Shown here piece by piece: positions 23,912-31,913 of a stretch of DNA of 64,000 bases (position 1 is its first letter; the number at the start of each line of letters is the position of its first letter). The notes below the pieces were generated by a model. It ran no database searches and was not told the origin of the DNA. It was given only the letters and a program-made list of their open reading frames with translations. A program made the translations under genes and the position numbers. The stretch is from CAZEAB01 sp964552945. GTDB lineage: Archaea > Nanobdellota > Nanobdellia > Woesearchaeales > GW2011-AR9. Where the stretch lies: assembly GCA_964552945.1 (NCBI GenBank), contig CAZKIP010000001.1, forward strand, positions 62,001 through 126,000, written 5' to 3'.

Positions 23912-24613
23912 ATGGAGATTACTAAAGGCATATCCATCATTGGAAATTCGTTATGGATAGAAGAAGGTAAGGTACTAATAATGAACGATCTTCACTTAGG
24001 ATATGAAGGTGAATTGCGTTCAAAAGGAATTCTTGTTCCAAAAGTTCAGTATAAGGATATAATAAAAAAAATAGAAGAAATTCTATCAAAAGTTACTCCA
24101 AAGACAATCATAATTAATGGTGATTTAAAACATGAATTTGGAAGGATTTCAAACCAAGAATGGAGAGATGTCCTTGATTTCTTAGATTTCTTATTGTTAA
24201 AGTGTAAAAAAGTGATAATCATTCAAGGCAACCACGACCCAATCATAAAACCAATTACCAATAAAAAAAATGTAGTTGTAACTAAAGATTATAGAATAGA
24301 CAAGATACATATTGTTCATGGAGATGAAATTGTTGAAACTGATGCCAAAATAATAATTATTGGTCATGAACATCCTGCTATTAGTATTAGAGAGAATAGT
24401 AAAGTAGAGAAATACAAGTGTTTTCTAAAAGGCAAGTGGAAAAGGAAAGAACTTATTGTTGTTCCAAGCTTCAATCCTTTGTTGGAAGGAACGGATGTTT
24501 TGCAGGGAAGGATGTTAAGTCCTTTCTTGGAGAAAGTTGATAATTTTGAAGTTTTTATTGTAAGTAAAGGAGAAGTTTTTAAGTTTGGGAAAGTTAAGAG
24601 TTTCACTCTTTAA
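23912..24613 (+). CDS. Calcineurin-like phosphoesterase (COG1407 type)
   Basis: 233 residues. Metallophosphoesterase motifs in order: NDLHLGYE, NGDLKHEFG, QGNHDP, HGDE and GHEHPAI, each supplying di-metal ligands. Archaeal proteins of this kind are often near helicases and may act on nucleotides or nucleic acids; the substrate is unknown. Probably leaderless from the shared TATA box. Confidence 0.9.
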   Translation: MEITKGISIIGNSLWIEEGKVLIMNDLHLGYEGELRSKGILVPKVQYKDIIKKIEEILSKVTPKTIIINGDLKHEFGRISNQEWRDVLDFLDFLLLKCKKVIIIQGNHDPIIKPITNKKNVVVTKDYRIDKIHIVHGDEIVETDAKIIIIGHEHPAISIRENSKVEKYKCFLKGKWKRKELIVVPSFNPLLEGTDVLQGRMLSPFLEKVDNFEVFIVSKGEVFKFGKVKSFTL

Positions 24614-24722
24614 CATCGCCCATTTCAGTATACTCTTCATGAACGGGATGGTCATCTGACTCTTTCTTCTTCTTTTTTTTCTTTTTCCTTAACTTTTCGT
24701 AAGGGTCCAAGGGAGGTTCCAT
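24603..24722 (-). CDS. Tiny Lys-rich protein (39 aa)
   Basis: 39 residues: MEPPLDPYEKLR, then eight Lys, then an acidic/His tail (ESDDHPVHEEYTEMGD). It starts five bases after the stop of the small membrane protein upstream, implying one transcript, and its last four codons overlap the phosphoesterase gene on the other strand. No known family; supported mainly by operon position. Confidence 0.4.
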   Translation of the reverse strand: MEPPLDPYEKLRKKKKKKKKESDDHPVHEEYTEMGDVKE

Positions 24723-24726
24723 TTTT

Positions 24727-24888
24727 CTATATCTTTTCGTAAAGATTCCCAATAACCAATAATGCTAATCCAGCAAGAGCCAAATAAGTAGTTAAAGTAA
24801 AGCCACTAGAAAAACCTAGCACCAATGCCACAACACCCAAAGTTCCACTAGCCCAAAAAGTTGCATTCGTTGGAGGAGTTAATTTCAT
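24727..24888 (-). CDS. Small two-helix membrane protein (53 aa)
   Basis: 53 residues with two hydrophobic segments (GTLGVVALVLGFSSGF and TYLALAGLALLVIGNLY). A clear GGTGATAAA SD precedes the ATG at 24888. No family recognised. First gene of a two-gene unit with the 39-residue Lys-rich protein. Confidence 0.6.
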   Translation of the reverse strand: MKLTPPTNATFWASGTLGVVALVLGFSSGFTLTTYLALAGLALLVIGNLYEKI

Positions 24889-24928
24889 TTTATCACCCAA
24901 TTAAGGAAAGTACTAAGAGAATAAAAAC

Positions 24929-25180
24929 TTATCCTTTCTGCCGTGCCTTCTTATTATATTCCTTCTGCTTTCTTTGATGGTAAGAACAGAAAACGATTCC
25001 TGGAACAATTTTATTACTACATCTTACACATAAACCCAATCTCTTCTTTTTCTTATAACTTCCACGACGATATTTGTTAAGGCGTTTCTTATTTAGATGA
25101 TAGAATTTCAAAAAACGATTAGGATATTCTTTCTTCTCCTTATCCTTCCTCTTTATTTTTTTTAGAATTTTTCTTAACAT
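24929..25180 (-). CDS. Basic protein with C-terminal Cys-His zinc motif
   Basis: 83 residues, very Lys/Arg-rich. The C-terminus has CVRC, then CSYH about ten residues later, a CxxC/CxxH zinc knuckle found in small nucleic-acid-binding proteins and at the ends of some nuclease-like proteins. Start taken at the ATG 25180 because a TATA-like AATAATTTAAAGG lies about 26 bases upstream; that promoter is inside the 3' end region of the fpg gene. Function unknown. Confidence 0.6.
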   Translation of the reverse strand: MLRKILKKIKRKDKEKKEYPNRFLKFYHLNKKRLNKYRRGSYKKKKRLGLCVRCSNKIVPGIVFCSYHQRKQKEYNKKARQKG

Positions 25181-25208
25181 CTTTGCAAAGAAATACACTG
25201 CCTTTAAA

Positions 25209-26006
25209 TTATTTTTGACAGACTGGACAGAAATAAGTTCCCCTGCCACCAATTGCTATTTTTTTCAAAATATGCTTTTCTGGACAAGAAGTCTTGCCAT
25301 ATACTTTCAAAAAATTTTGAAAACCACCTTTCCCTCCAAGATGAGAAAAATTTTCTACAGTTGTCCCATTATTTTTTATTGAAAGTGAAAGAATGTCCCT
25401 CAAAGAATGGTATAAATTCGCCAACTTTTTCTGACCTACATCCACAATCTTTCTTTCAGGATGAATTCCTGCTGAATACATGGCTTCTTGCACATAAATA
25501 TTTCCTATCCCTGCAATTATTTTTTGATCAAGTAATTTGTTTTTCAAATTAGCTCTAGGAAAATTCTGTAACAAGTTACAAAAATCTGAAGAAGTAAAAT
25601 CATCATCCAAAGGTTCCCTGCCTAATTTGCCTAATTTCTCATTAAGTTCTTCCTTAGAAAGAAGTAAGATAGAACCAAAACGTCTAATGGAGTGGTGAGT
25701 TAAAACGGAATTGTCATCAAAAATAAATTTGGCCACAGTATGCTCTCCTTGAAATTCTTCTGAATCTGAAATATAATTAAAATGGCCAGTCATTCTTAGA
25801 TGTGTTAAAAGAAATAAACCATCGCTTAATTTCATCACAATAGATTTGCCTCTTCTAAAAGAATCCTCAATTGTGAATGGAACGTTACCTTTAATCTTTA
25901 CATCAATCATCTTTGGATCAACAATTTGAACTTCTCTAACCATTTTTCCAACTATTTTTTCCTTTAATTGGTTCACAATAGTTTCTACTTCAGGTAATTC
26001 TGGCAT
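25209..26006 (-). CDS. mutM: Formamidopyrimidine-DNA glycosylase (Fpg/MutM)
   Basis: 265 residues. Removes 8-oxoguanine and formamidopyrimidines and nicks the strand. The mature N-terminus PELPEVET carries catalytic Pro2 and Glu3; RRGKSIVMKL carries the Lys of the beta-turn; the C-terminal finger has RGTYFCPVCQ. The first half of the zinc finger reads SCPEKH instead of CxxC, suggesting a Cys-His variant ligand set. Start fixed at 26006 by the invariant MPELPE. A bacterial-type repair gene, rare in archaea. Leaderless promoter shared with the divergent gene. Confidence 0.95.
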   Translation of the reverse strand: MPELPEVETIVNQLKEKIVGKMVREVQIVDPKMIDVKIKGNVPFTIEDSFRRGKSIVMKLSDGLFLLTHLRMTGHFNYISDSEEFQGEHTVAKFIFDDNSVLTHHSIRRFGSILLLSKEELNEKLGKLGREPLDDDFTSSDFCNLLQNFPRANLKNKLLDQKIIAGIGNIYVQEAMYSAGIHPERKIVDVGQKKLANLYHSLRDILSLSIKNNGTTVENFSHLGGKGGFQNFLKVYGKTSCPEKHILKKIAIGGRGTYFCPVCQK

Positions 26007-26021
26007 ATGCCCTTGACACGC

Positions 26022-26037
26022 GCAAAATATATAAAGA
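26022..26037. promoter_or_regulatory. Shared bidirectional TATA element (fpg / PH-domain gene)
   Basis: ATATATAAAG lies midway between the divergent start codons at 26006 and 26057, about 26 bases from each, the spacing of two leaderless genes using one box. Confidence 0.5.
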
Positions 26038-26056
26038 TTTAGGACATGCCTGTTAT

Positions 26057-26545
26057 ATGGATAAAAGGAAGCCCATTTTCTTAAAAAGAACGAGGAAAGC
26101 ATATCTAATTGAATACAGTTGTGGGATATTTCTTTTTATGTTGGTAGGTTTTTCTCTAATGGCGGGTATTGAAATTCCTTCATTCATGCCATATCTTATT
26201 GGGGCCCTTGGTGTATTCGCCTTTGTTTCAGCAGAAATGTCACGTTTCTTAACAAGATATAAAATTCTCGAAGACAAAATTGTAATTGTTAAAGGGTTAA
26301 TAAAACAAGCTAAAAAAAATGTTTATTTTCATCCATTAGGATTTGTTCCAGATATTAACATTAAACAAGGAAGATTGCAACGATTTTTAGGATATGGAAC
26401 CCTTTTTATTAAACATGGAGGAGATAACGCTCTAGAAATTAAAGATATTAATAGTCCTCAAAAAATAATGTCAACTATAGAAGATTTAATTGAAAGTAAT
26501 AGAGTCATTACTTCTAGACATCCTGGACAAGATGATGAGGATTAA
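26057..26545 (+). CDS. Membrane protein with bacterial PH-like domain (DUF304 type)
   Basis: 162 residues. Two membrane helices at about 18-38 and 43-60, then a PH-like beta domain (RYKILEDKIVIVKGLIKQAKKNVYF...RLQRFLGYGTLFIKHGG). The pattern matches small bPH2/DUF304 proteins, of unknown function, often membrane scaffolds. Its 3' end overlaps the convergent cutA gene by four bases. Confidence 0.75.
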   Translation: MDKRKPIFLKRTRKAYLIEYSCGIFLFMLVGFSLMAGIEIPSFMPYLIGALGVFAFVSAEMSRFLTRYKILEDKIVIVKGLIKQAKKNVYFHPLGFVPDINIKQGRLQRFLGYGTLFIKHGGDNALEIKDINSPQKIMSTIEDLIESNRVITSRHPGQDDED

Positions 26546-26850
26546 ATTAATTGTTCCCTTAACCAAACTAAATATTTCTCGTTCGGAAAAGTATCAATTC
26601 TTGTGATACATGGAACTTCATAAGAATGTATTTTCTCAATTTCATCCTTAACTTTTGAAAAAAGACTTTCTTTAGTTTTTAGAATAAGAGTGTACTCTCC
26701 TTCTTCTTTTAAATTTCCTTCCCATTTATAGATACTTTTTGTAGGAAAAAAGTTTGCACAAGCGATTAATTTTTTATCAATAAGTGTTTTTACTATATTT
26801 TTTGATTCTTTCTCATTAGATGCTGTAACGTAAACAAATATCATGTCCAT
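26542..26850 (-). CDS. cutA: CutA1-like divalent-cation tolerance protein
   Basis: 102 residues. Trimeric ferredoxin-like fold; signatures are VYVTASNEKESKNIVKTLIDKKLIACAN, YKWEGNLKEEGEYTLILKT and SYEVPCITRI. The exact role is debated (metal tolerance, signalling). The ATG at 26850 has GGAGG nine bases upstream, placed over the end of the preceding Cys-rich gene, so the two are coupled. Confidence 0.93.
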   Translation of the reverse strand: MDMIFVYVTASNEKESKNIVKTLIDKKLIACANFFPTKSIYKWEGNLKEEGEYTLILKTKESLFSKVKDEIEKIHSYEVPCITRIDTFPNEKYLVWLREQLI

Positions 26851-26854
26851 TTTA

Positions 26855-27319
26855 TTAGTCCTCCATTTTTTCCTTCTCCTCAAATTCTTTCAACAAAGTA
26901 CCCTTATCCATTTTAATTGAATATGAAACATTGTCTAAATTTTTATCATTAATAAAATTGAGAAAGCGTTGCTGCTTTTCTTCATACCAATATTGAAACT
27001 CTTTAGCAGTTTTACAAAGATAATTTACGTCGCAATGCCCCTCCCTTAATTCCTTACCTTTATTTAGTGAAGGGTGTAAAGGACAAAGAAGTTTGCCATC
27101 TTTATTTATTAGGTTTCTGCAAACTCCATGACGAAGGTTAGAAGGACGGGCCCTATCTCTAAAATTTATAAGAGAAGACTCTTTTTCCAAATTAACAAAT
27201 TTAAATTCTTTGGTGTTGAATTTGATGGCTTCAAGAATTTTTTCTTTAGAAATAAAATCGTGACCACAACAACCCATACAGCCTCCACTTAGTTGACATA
27301 AAATTGATAAAGTGGCCAT
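26855..27319 (-). CDS. Cys-rich putative metal- or cluster-binding protein
   Basis: 154 residues with nine or more Cys: CMGCCG near residue 14, GVCRNL, LLCPLHP, GHCD and YLCKTA, an arrangement suggesting an iron-sulfur cluster or zinc site (a YkgJ-like resemblance is possible). The C-terminus is a charged helix. It starts directly at the end of argS (27320) and is followed by cutA, so argS-orf-cutA form an operon. Confidence 0.65.
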   Translation of the reverse strand: MATLSILCQLSGGCMGCCGHDFISKEKILEAIKFNTKEFKFVNLEKESSLINFRDRARPSNLRHGVCRNLINKDGKLLCPLHPSLNKGKELREGHCDVNYLCKTAKEFQYWYEEKQQRFLNFINDKNLDNVSYSIKMDKGTLLKEFEEKEKMED

Positions 27320-29008
27320 TTACATTTCCTCAGGAGCTTTTATTCCCAATAAATTCAAACCTATTTCTAAAACTCGCTTGGTACAATCTACCAACAAAAT
27401 TCTACCTTTTGCAATCTCAATCTTTTCAGAAATAACCGGACATTTATGATAGAATTCATTAAATGCTTGAGATAAAGAAATTAAATAATGCGCCAAGTGA
27501 TGTGGCTTATAATCTTTAATAACCCTCTTTAATATTTTTGGAAAATCATAAAGTAATCTAATTATTGCCATCTCTTCTTCTAAGTTTATCATTTCAAAAT
27601 TAACATTAGGAGTTATAGAAAAATTATTAAGACTAGCTTTTCTTAACAAAGAACAGGCTCTAGCATGAGTGTATTGAATATAAGGGCCCGTTTCTCCATC
27701 AAACGATAACATTCTGTCCCAATCAAAATCAATATTTCTAACTCTATCATTGCTAAGATCTGCAAAAACTATTGCTCCAATTCCAACATCCTTTGCTACC
27801 TGGTTCTTATTTCTCAAATCAGGGTTCTTTTCTTCTATGATTTTCTCAACCAAGGAAATTGCTTTGTCTAAAACATCTTCAAGAAAAATAACTTTTCCTT
27901 TTCTGGTAGACATTTTTCCTTCAGGAAATTTGAAAAGGCCAAAATCAGCATGAACAAATTTTTCACTCTCGTAACCATACAATTCTAGGACTTTAAAGAG
28001 CTGTCTGAAATATAATTTCTGTTCAGAACCAACAAGATAAAGAAGCTTATTAGCATTGTATCTCTTAATTCTGTAAAATGCGGCTGCCAAATCCCTACTA
28101 TGATAAGTCGTAGCGCCATCAGATTTAAAAATTAACAAAGGAGGCATTTTATATTTTTCTAAATCAACAATCTGTGCTCCTTCAGATTTTTCCACTTTAA
28201 CTTTCTCTCTTAATTTATCAATTGTTTCTGGAACCATTTTTGTTACGAAAGCTTCACCCTTGTATGAATCAAATGTAACATCAAGAATTCCATAAATTTT
28301 TTCAAATTCTTCTAAGCTTAATTTTCTAAATAATTCCCATAAAGCAAGTGAATCTTTATCACCTTCTTCTAATTTCTTAAATTCTGCTCTAGCTTCATCG
28401 TTAAGAGATTCTTCTTTCTCAGCTTCTTCGTGAAATTTCACATACAACTTAAGCAAATATTTTATGGGATTCTTTTCGAGTCCTTTTTCTTCCCCCCATC
28501 TTTTGTAAGCAACAATCAATTTACCAAACTGAGTTCCCCAATCTCCCAAATGATTAACCGAGATTGGTTGATATCCTAAAAAATAAAATATTTTGTACAA
28601 TGAATTACCAATTACTGTTGAACGTAAATGACCAATTCCAAAAGGTTTAGCAATATTTGGATGCGAATAATCCATTACTATTTTTTTTCCTTTACCAAGA
28701 TCTTGTTTACCATAAAATTTTTGGTCTTTGTAAATTTGTTTTAAAGTTTCTTCAACAAAAAAACTTCTTTTAAGAAAAAAGTTAAGGTAAGGGCCAACAA
28801 CCTCCGTTTTTGAGAAAAATTTTGGTAAGGTAATCTTCTCCTTTAAACTTTCTGCAGCTTCCTTAGGATTTTTTCCTAGTTTGAAACAAGGAAAAGCATA
28901 ATCTCCCATTTTAGGGTCTGGTGGAGTGGAAATCAAATTAGAAATTTCTAGTTCACTTAATTCTGTTGTTGAAGACAACAAATTGACCAATTCTTGTTTA
29001 AAATCCAT
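27320..29008 (-). CDS. argS: Arginyl-tRNA synthetase
   Basis: 562 residues, class I. N-terminal ArgRS domain, HIGH equivalent in PFGIGHLRSTVIGN, KMSK equivalent KMSTRKGK, and the DALR anticodon domain at the end (HKCPVISEKIEIAKGRILLVDCTKRVL). Charges tRNA-Arg, one of whose genes is in this window. First gene of an operon; TATA-like TTTATATATC upstream. Confidence 0.97.
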   Translation of the reverse strand: MDFKQELVNLLSSTTELSELEISNLISTPPDPKMGDYAFPCFKLGKNPKEAAESLKEKITLPKFFSKTEVVGPYLNFFLKRSFFVEETLKQIYKDQKFYGKQDLGKGKKIVMDYSHPNIAKPFGIGHLRSTVIGNSLYKIFYFLGYQPISVNHLGDWGTQFGKLIVAYKRWGEEKGLEKNPIKYLLKLYVKFHEEAEKEESLNDEARAEFKKLEEGDKDSLALWELFRKLSLEEFEKIYGILDVTFDSYKGEAFVTKMVPETIDKLREKVKVEKSEGAQIVDLEKYKMPPLLIFKSDGATTYHSRDLAAAFYRIKRYNANKLLYLVGSEQKLYFRQLFKVLELYGYESEKFVHADFGLFKFPEGKMSTRKGKVIFLEDVLDKAISLVEKIIEEKNPDLRNKNQVAKDVGIGAIVFADLSNDRVRNIDFDWDRMLSFDGETGPYIQYTHARACSLLRKASLNNFSITPNVNFEMINLEEEMAIIRLLYDFPKILKRVIKDYKPHHLAHYLISLSQAFNEFYHKCPVISEKIEIAKGRILLVDCTKRVLEIGLNLLGIKAPEEM

Positions 29009-29072
29009 TTATCATTAGAATAAAATGTTGTTTATATATCTTTTCTACCAAATTTCAAGAAAAAAAGGGAGA

Positions 29073-29747
29073 TTATTGTATTTCAATTGAATTCTTTTTT
29101 TTGTCCAAAATAAAAAAATGCGTTTTTGCATTACAAAAATCCTTTAGAAGAGATTTAGTTTCCTTAATTAAAAGACCAATTTTCTTATCATTAATTGGAG
29201 GAAGAATATCAAAATGTATCAATGCCTTAGCTGTAAAGGGTCCAGGCACAGTCCTTTTATTTTTCCAAAAATCTAGCTTTGTAGAAAGAATTTCGTCAGC
29301 ATCTTCATAATGTAACTCCCCCGGTTCTCCTTTTTTACGCCCTTTTTTGGTTACGTCAAAGATAATTCTCTTCTTAATTTTAAAAAAATCATCCACTCCA
29401 ACGGGAACCAAATGTTTAATACTCAAAAAGTTAATGAGAGTCGTTAAGGTATCTTTGGTAGAATTTGTTTTTCGAGAAAGTGCAGTTTTTAGTAACCTTT
29501 CTAAAGAAGTCTGATAGTGTTTAGCTTTCTTTCCCAACGCTTCCTGAGCAAGAGTCCAGTTAGAAACTAAAAGATGGTTTTTAACATTATCTTTATGAAA
29601 CGTTAATTTAACCAATTTCTCTGTTTCTTTAAGTAAGAGTTTTGCTTCCTTTAAATTGTCATGATTTTTAAGATCTTCAGCAACAATAAAAGCAATCCGA
29701 AGTTTTGGATAATTTTTAAAAACCTCTTTTTCTATAGTTATTTTCAT
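29073..29747 (-). CDS. B3/4-domain protein (PheT-like, COG3382)
   Basis: 224 residues. Resembles the stand-alone B3/4 domain of Phe-tRNA synthetase beta subunit: LRIAFIVAEDL at the N-terminus, a helix WTLAQEAL, LVPVGVDDFF, and the typical PGELHYEDADEILSTKLDFW with a following proline-rich turn. These proteins are thought to bind or edit aminoacyl-tRNA-like substrates; the exact job is unknown. Its ATG overlaps the upstream stop codon (ATGA). Confidence 0.75.
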   Translation of the reverse strand: MKITIEKEVFKNYPKLRIAFIVAEDLKNHDNLKEAKLLLKETEKLVKLTFHKDNVKNHLLVSNWTLAQEALGKKAKHYQTSLERLLKTALSRKTNSTKDTLTTLINFLSIKHLVPVGVDDFFKIKKRIIFDVTKKGRKKGEPGELHYEDADEILSTKLDFWKNKRTVPGPFTAKALIHFDILPPINDKKIGLLIKETKSLLKDFCNAKTHFFILDKKKNSIEIQ

Positions 29748-30028
29748 TTTCTGAAATATCCTGTAATTTTCGTAAAAAACTGGTTAATTTTTCCTTTTTT
29801 ATTCTTAGAAAAAGCAATACCTTTGTGCATATTCATTTGATCCAAATCGTAGCGAATGTCTTTAAGAATTTTCACCTTTTTACTTTCGTAATAGACTCTA
29901 GCTATCAAAAGTAATAGATAAACTCCAAAAACACCTCCTAAAATAACACTAGCCTTGACAAAAAAGGGTTGAATCAAATCCATTAAAGGTTGAAACTGAT
30001 TAATAAGTTCTATATCTGGTTGAACCAT
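29744..30028 (-). CDS. Single-span membrane protein, unknown
   Basis: 94 residues with one membrane helix (about 25-47, VILGGVFGVYLLLLIARVYY) and a basic cytosolic tail. Overlaps the B3/4 gene by four bases, so translation is coupled. It may anchor that protein; inference from context only. Confidence 0.6.
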   Translation of the reverse strand: MVQPDIELINQFQPLMDLIQPFFVKASVILGGVFGVYLLLLIARVYYESKKVKILKDIRYDLDQMNMHKGIAFSKNKKGKINQFFTKITGYFRK

Positions 30029-30119
30029 ACTGGTAGTAAATGTTTATTGTTTTTATTTGTTTCGTTGTGTTCAGGGAAGAAAATTTTATAAACGAGAGGA
30101 TAAAAGAGCTCAATATTAC

Positions 30120-30250
30120 AGCCCCATGGTGTAGTGGACTATCATAGTGCCCTTTGGCTTTCTTTGAAAGAAGAGAGGCATTGACCGCGGTTCGAACGAG
30201 TAAGGCGTACCTTTCTGGTGTCGCCTTCTGCGACAATCCGCGTGGGGCTA
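30120..30250 (+). tRNA. tRNA-Gln(UUG) with two introns
   Basis: Acceptor AGCCCCA/UGGGGCU, discriminator A, anticodon stem GUGCC/GGCAU, anticodon UUG at 30154-30156. Intron 1: 30158-30175 (18 nt, 37/38); CUUU pairs with GAAG, bulges GGC and AGA, inner hairpin UUUC/GAAA. Intron 2: 30197-30236 (40 nt, 59/60); UUCG pairs with CGAC with one mismatch, bulges AAC and AAU, inner stem AAGGCG/CGCCUU. Splicing yields a 73-nt tRNA with T-arm CGCGG-UUCGAAU-CCGCG. A TTTTATAAACG box lies 26-36 bases upstream. Confidence 0.93.
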
Positions 30251-30325
30251 CTTTTATTCTATCGGGAACTACTTCTAAATGATAAAAACACATAGTTTTA
30301 AAAAATACTCTCACAAAATAGCCAC

Positions 30326-31312
30326 ATGGTAATAATCTATCGTGGAAATATAAAAGAACTAAAAGATGACTTAAGAGAATCTCAAGATGCATTAAATAAT
30401 CGTTACGCTGAAATATTTGGTAGAGATAAAGCTGATTATATTGCCAGAGAAGCAGATAGATTACTTCCAGCATCAAGCTTCTTTGAAGACACTTCCACCA
30501 CAGATAAACATACCTACGAAGGCCCACAAAGCAATCCCTCAAATCAAATGGCCATAGGAGCACTTACCGATGGACTTACAAGAGAAGGCAGAATAAAAAC
30601 AAATAGAACAATTCCTACTGCCACAACAATGTATATTTCTGAATCAGGTTTTGCAAACGCTCATTCCTCAGATTTTACCGATAGACAATTGGCATCTTAT
30701 GTACATGAATTTAATCATTTTGTGCAATACGCATTACAAAATGTTCCTATAGTTCTTGTTGAATTTTTTGGTACTCTTCACCTAAAACCAAAACACCACC
30801 CCATTCAAATTGATTGTTACGCTTCCGAATTACTTCAAAGGGATATGGCACCTGAAACTGCAAAAGAAAGGTTGAAAGTTGCTGGTTTAATTGGAATCAT
30901 TAATGAACTTCATGAAAAAGGCAATAGAATTTTAGATAAGCTAGTTTTAGAAAGCATTGATATTGATGTTCCAATTCCTTGGCGTCATCAAGAAAGACAA
31001 TATAGAACTATAGCCATTCCTCAAGTAAGTAGATTTGATAGACCTACGATAATGCAAATACCTGTTGGTGGTGATCCTTTTAAAGATCTTGATGACCATG
31101 GAGCAGTTAGACGTCTTATGGAATGGGAAACATACATGAATCCTTTTACTATTAACCCTTTTACTGAAAACTTAATTTCTTCTGTGAAAGATGCAAGGGT
31201 ACAGAGGATGACTTTTGATGAGATTCAGGAATTGCATGCAAGGGAACTGGCTAGGGAAAAAAGAGAGCAGAAAAAGAAGAAGTTAAAAAAGAAGAAAAAA
31301 AAGAGAAAGTAA
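30326..31312 (+). CDS. Putative zinc metallopeptidase (HExxH) with Lys-rich tail
   Basis: 328 residues. The only motif is HEFNH at 127-131 within YVHEFNHFVQYAL, the HExxH zinc helix of gluzincin/metzincin-type peptidases; a downstream Asp/Glu ligand cannot be fixed (candidate region IQIDCYASELL). No signal peptide; the last 30 residues are nearly all Lys/Arg/Glu. TATA-like GTTTTAAAAAATAC 26 bases before the ATG. It could be a peptidase or a structurally related protein without activity. Confidence 0.6.
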   Translation: MVIIYRGNIKELKDDLRESQDALNNRYAEIFGRDKADYIAREADRLLPASSFFEDTSTTDKHTYEGPQSNPSNQMAIGALTDGLTREGRIKTNRTIPTATTMYISESGFANAHSSDFTDRQLASYVHEFNHFVQYALQNVPIVLVEFFGTLHLKPKHHPIQIDCYASELLQRDMAPETAKERLKVAGLIGIINELHEKGNRILDKLVLESIDIDVPIPWRHQERQYRTIAIPQVSRFDRPTIMQIPVGGDPFKDLDDHGAVRRLMEWETYMNPFTINPFTENLISSVKDARVQRMTFDEIQELHARELAREKREQKKKKLKKKKKKRK

Positions 31313-31361
31313 GAAGTTTCCAGAAGTAACTTTTATATAAATTCTAGAAGTACAAACACAA

Positions 31362-31913
31362 ATGCATAAAGAAATAATGGAAGATCTCAAAGAAATAGAT
31401 CTCTCTGAAGAACCAGAAGAATCGAAACTTAAAAGAATTTCTCTAATCATCGGAGGAATCTTCCTAACAATTTTAGTAGTGTCCTACATCTTTGTCAGCT
31501 GGCCAATGTCTTCAATTATAAGTGGACAATTGGAATCGGAACCTGTAAAAGAAAATGTCATCGAAGCTGATGATCTTACAATTATCTTTGAAGATGAAAC
31601 TTATGCTATCTTGAAATCCTGGTATTTTGAAGAACAAAGTGTTGAATTCAGCGTTTGTCTTCTTGGAGAAAAGAAAGGAAAGAATTACCATATAACTTCC
31701 TTGTACCAGCCAAAGATTTTTCATCAAGCTTTTAATGAAGTAAGGTTTGAACCATGTAAAAAAGAAACTTTAATTTTGCTACATACTCACCCTTACAAAA
31801 GTTGTATTGCTTCAGACGTTGATTTGAGAATGTTAAACAAAAGCAAGGAAGAAAATCCAGATGTTATTATGGTAGTTATGTGTGAACCAGAAAGAATTTC
31901 TGTATATAGTTAA
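31362..31913 (+). CDS. Membrane-anchored JAMM/MPN+ metalloprotease
   Basis: 183 residues. One membrane helix at about 25-46 after an acidic cytosolic segment, then a JAB/MPN domain. The JAMM motif is complete: upstream Glu95 (VEFSVCLLG), then HTHP at 141-144, six residues, Ser151-x2-Asp154. Such domains remove ubiquitin-like proteins or modify proteins in archaea. The membrane anchor would put the active domain outside the cell or in the envelope, unusual for the family. TATA-like CTTTTATATAAA about 26 bases upstream. Confidence 0.8.
   Translation: MHKEIMEDLKEIDLSEEPEESKLKRISLIIGGIFLTILVVSYIFVSWPMSSIISGQLESEPVKENVIEADDLTIIFEDETYAILKSWYFEEQSVEFSVCLLGEKKGKNYHITSLYQPKIFHQAFNEVRFEPCKKETLILLHTHPYKSCIASDVDLRMLNKSKEENPDVIMVVMCEPERISVYS

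Noticed and set aside
30000..30563. 187-codon open frame on the minus strand over tRNA-Gln and the HExxH gene
   Set aside because: It runs through the tRNA and has no SD, TATA element or protein-like pattern; a shadow of the opposite-strand genes.
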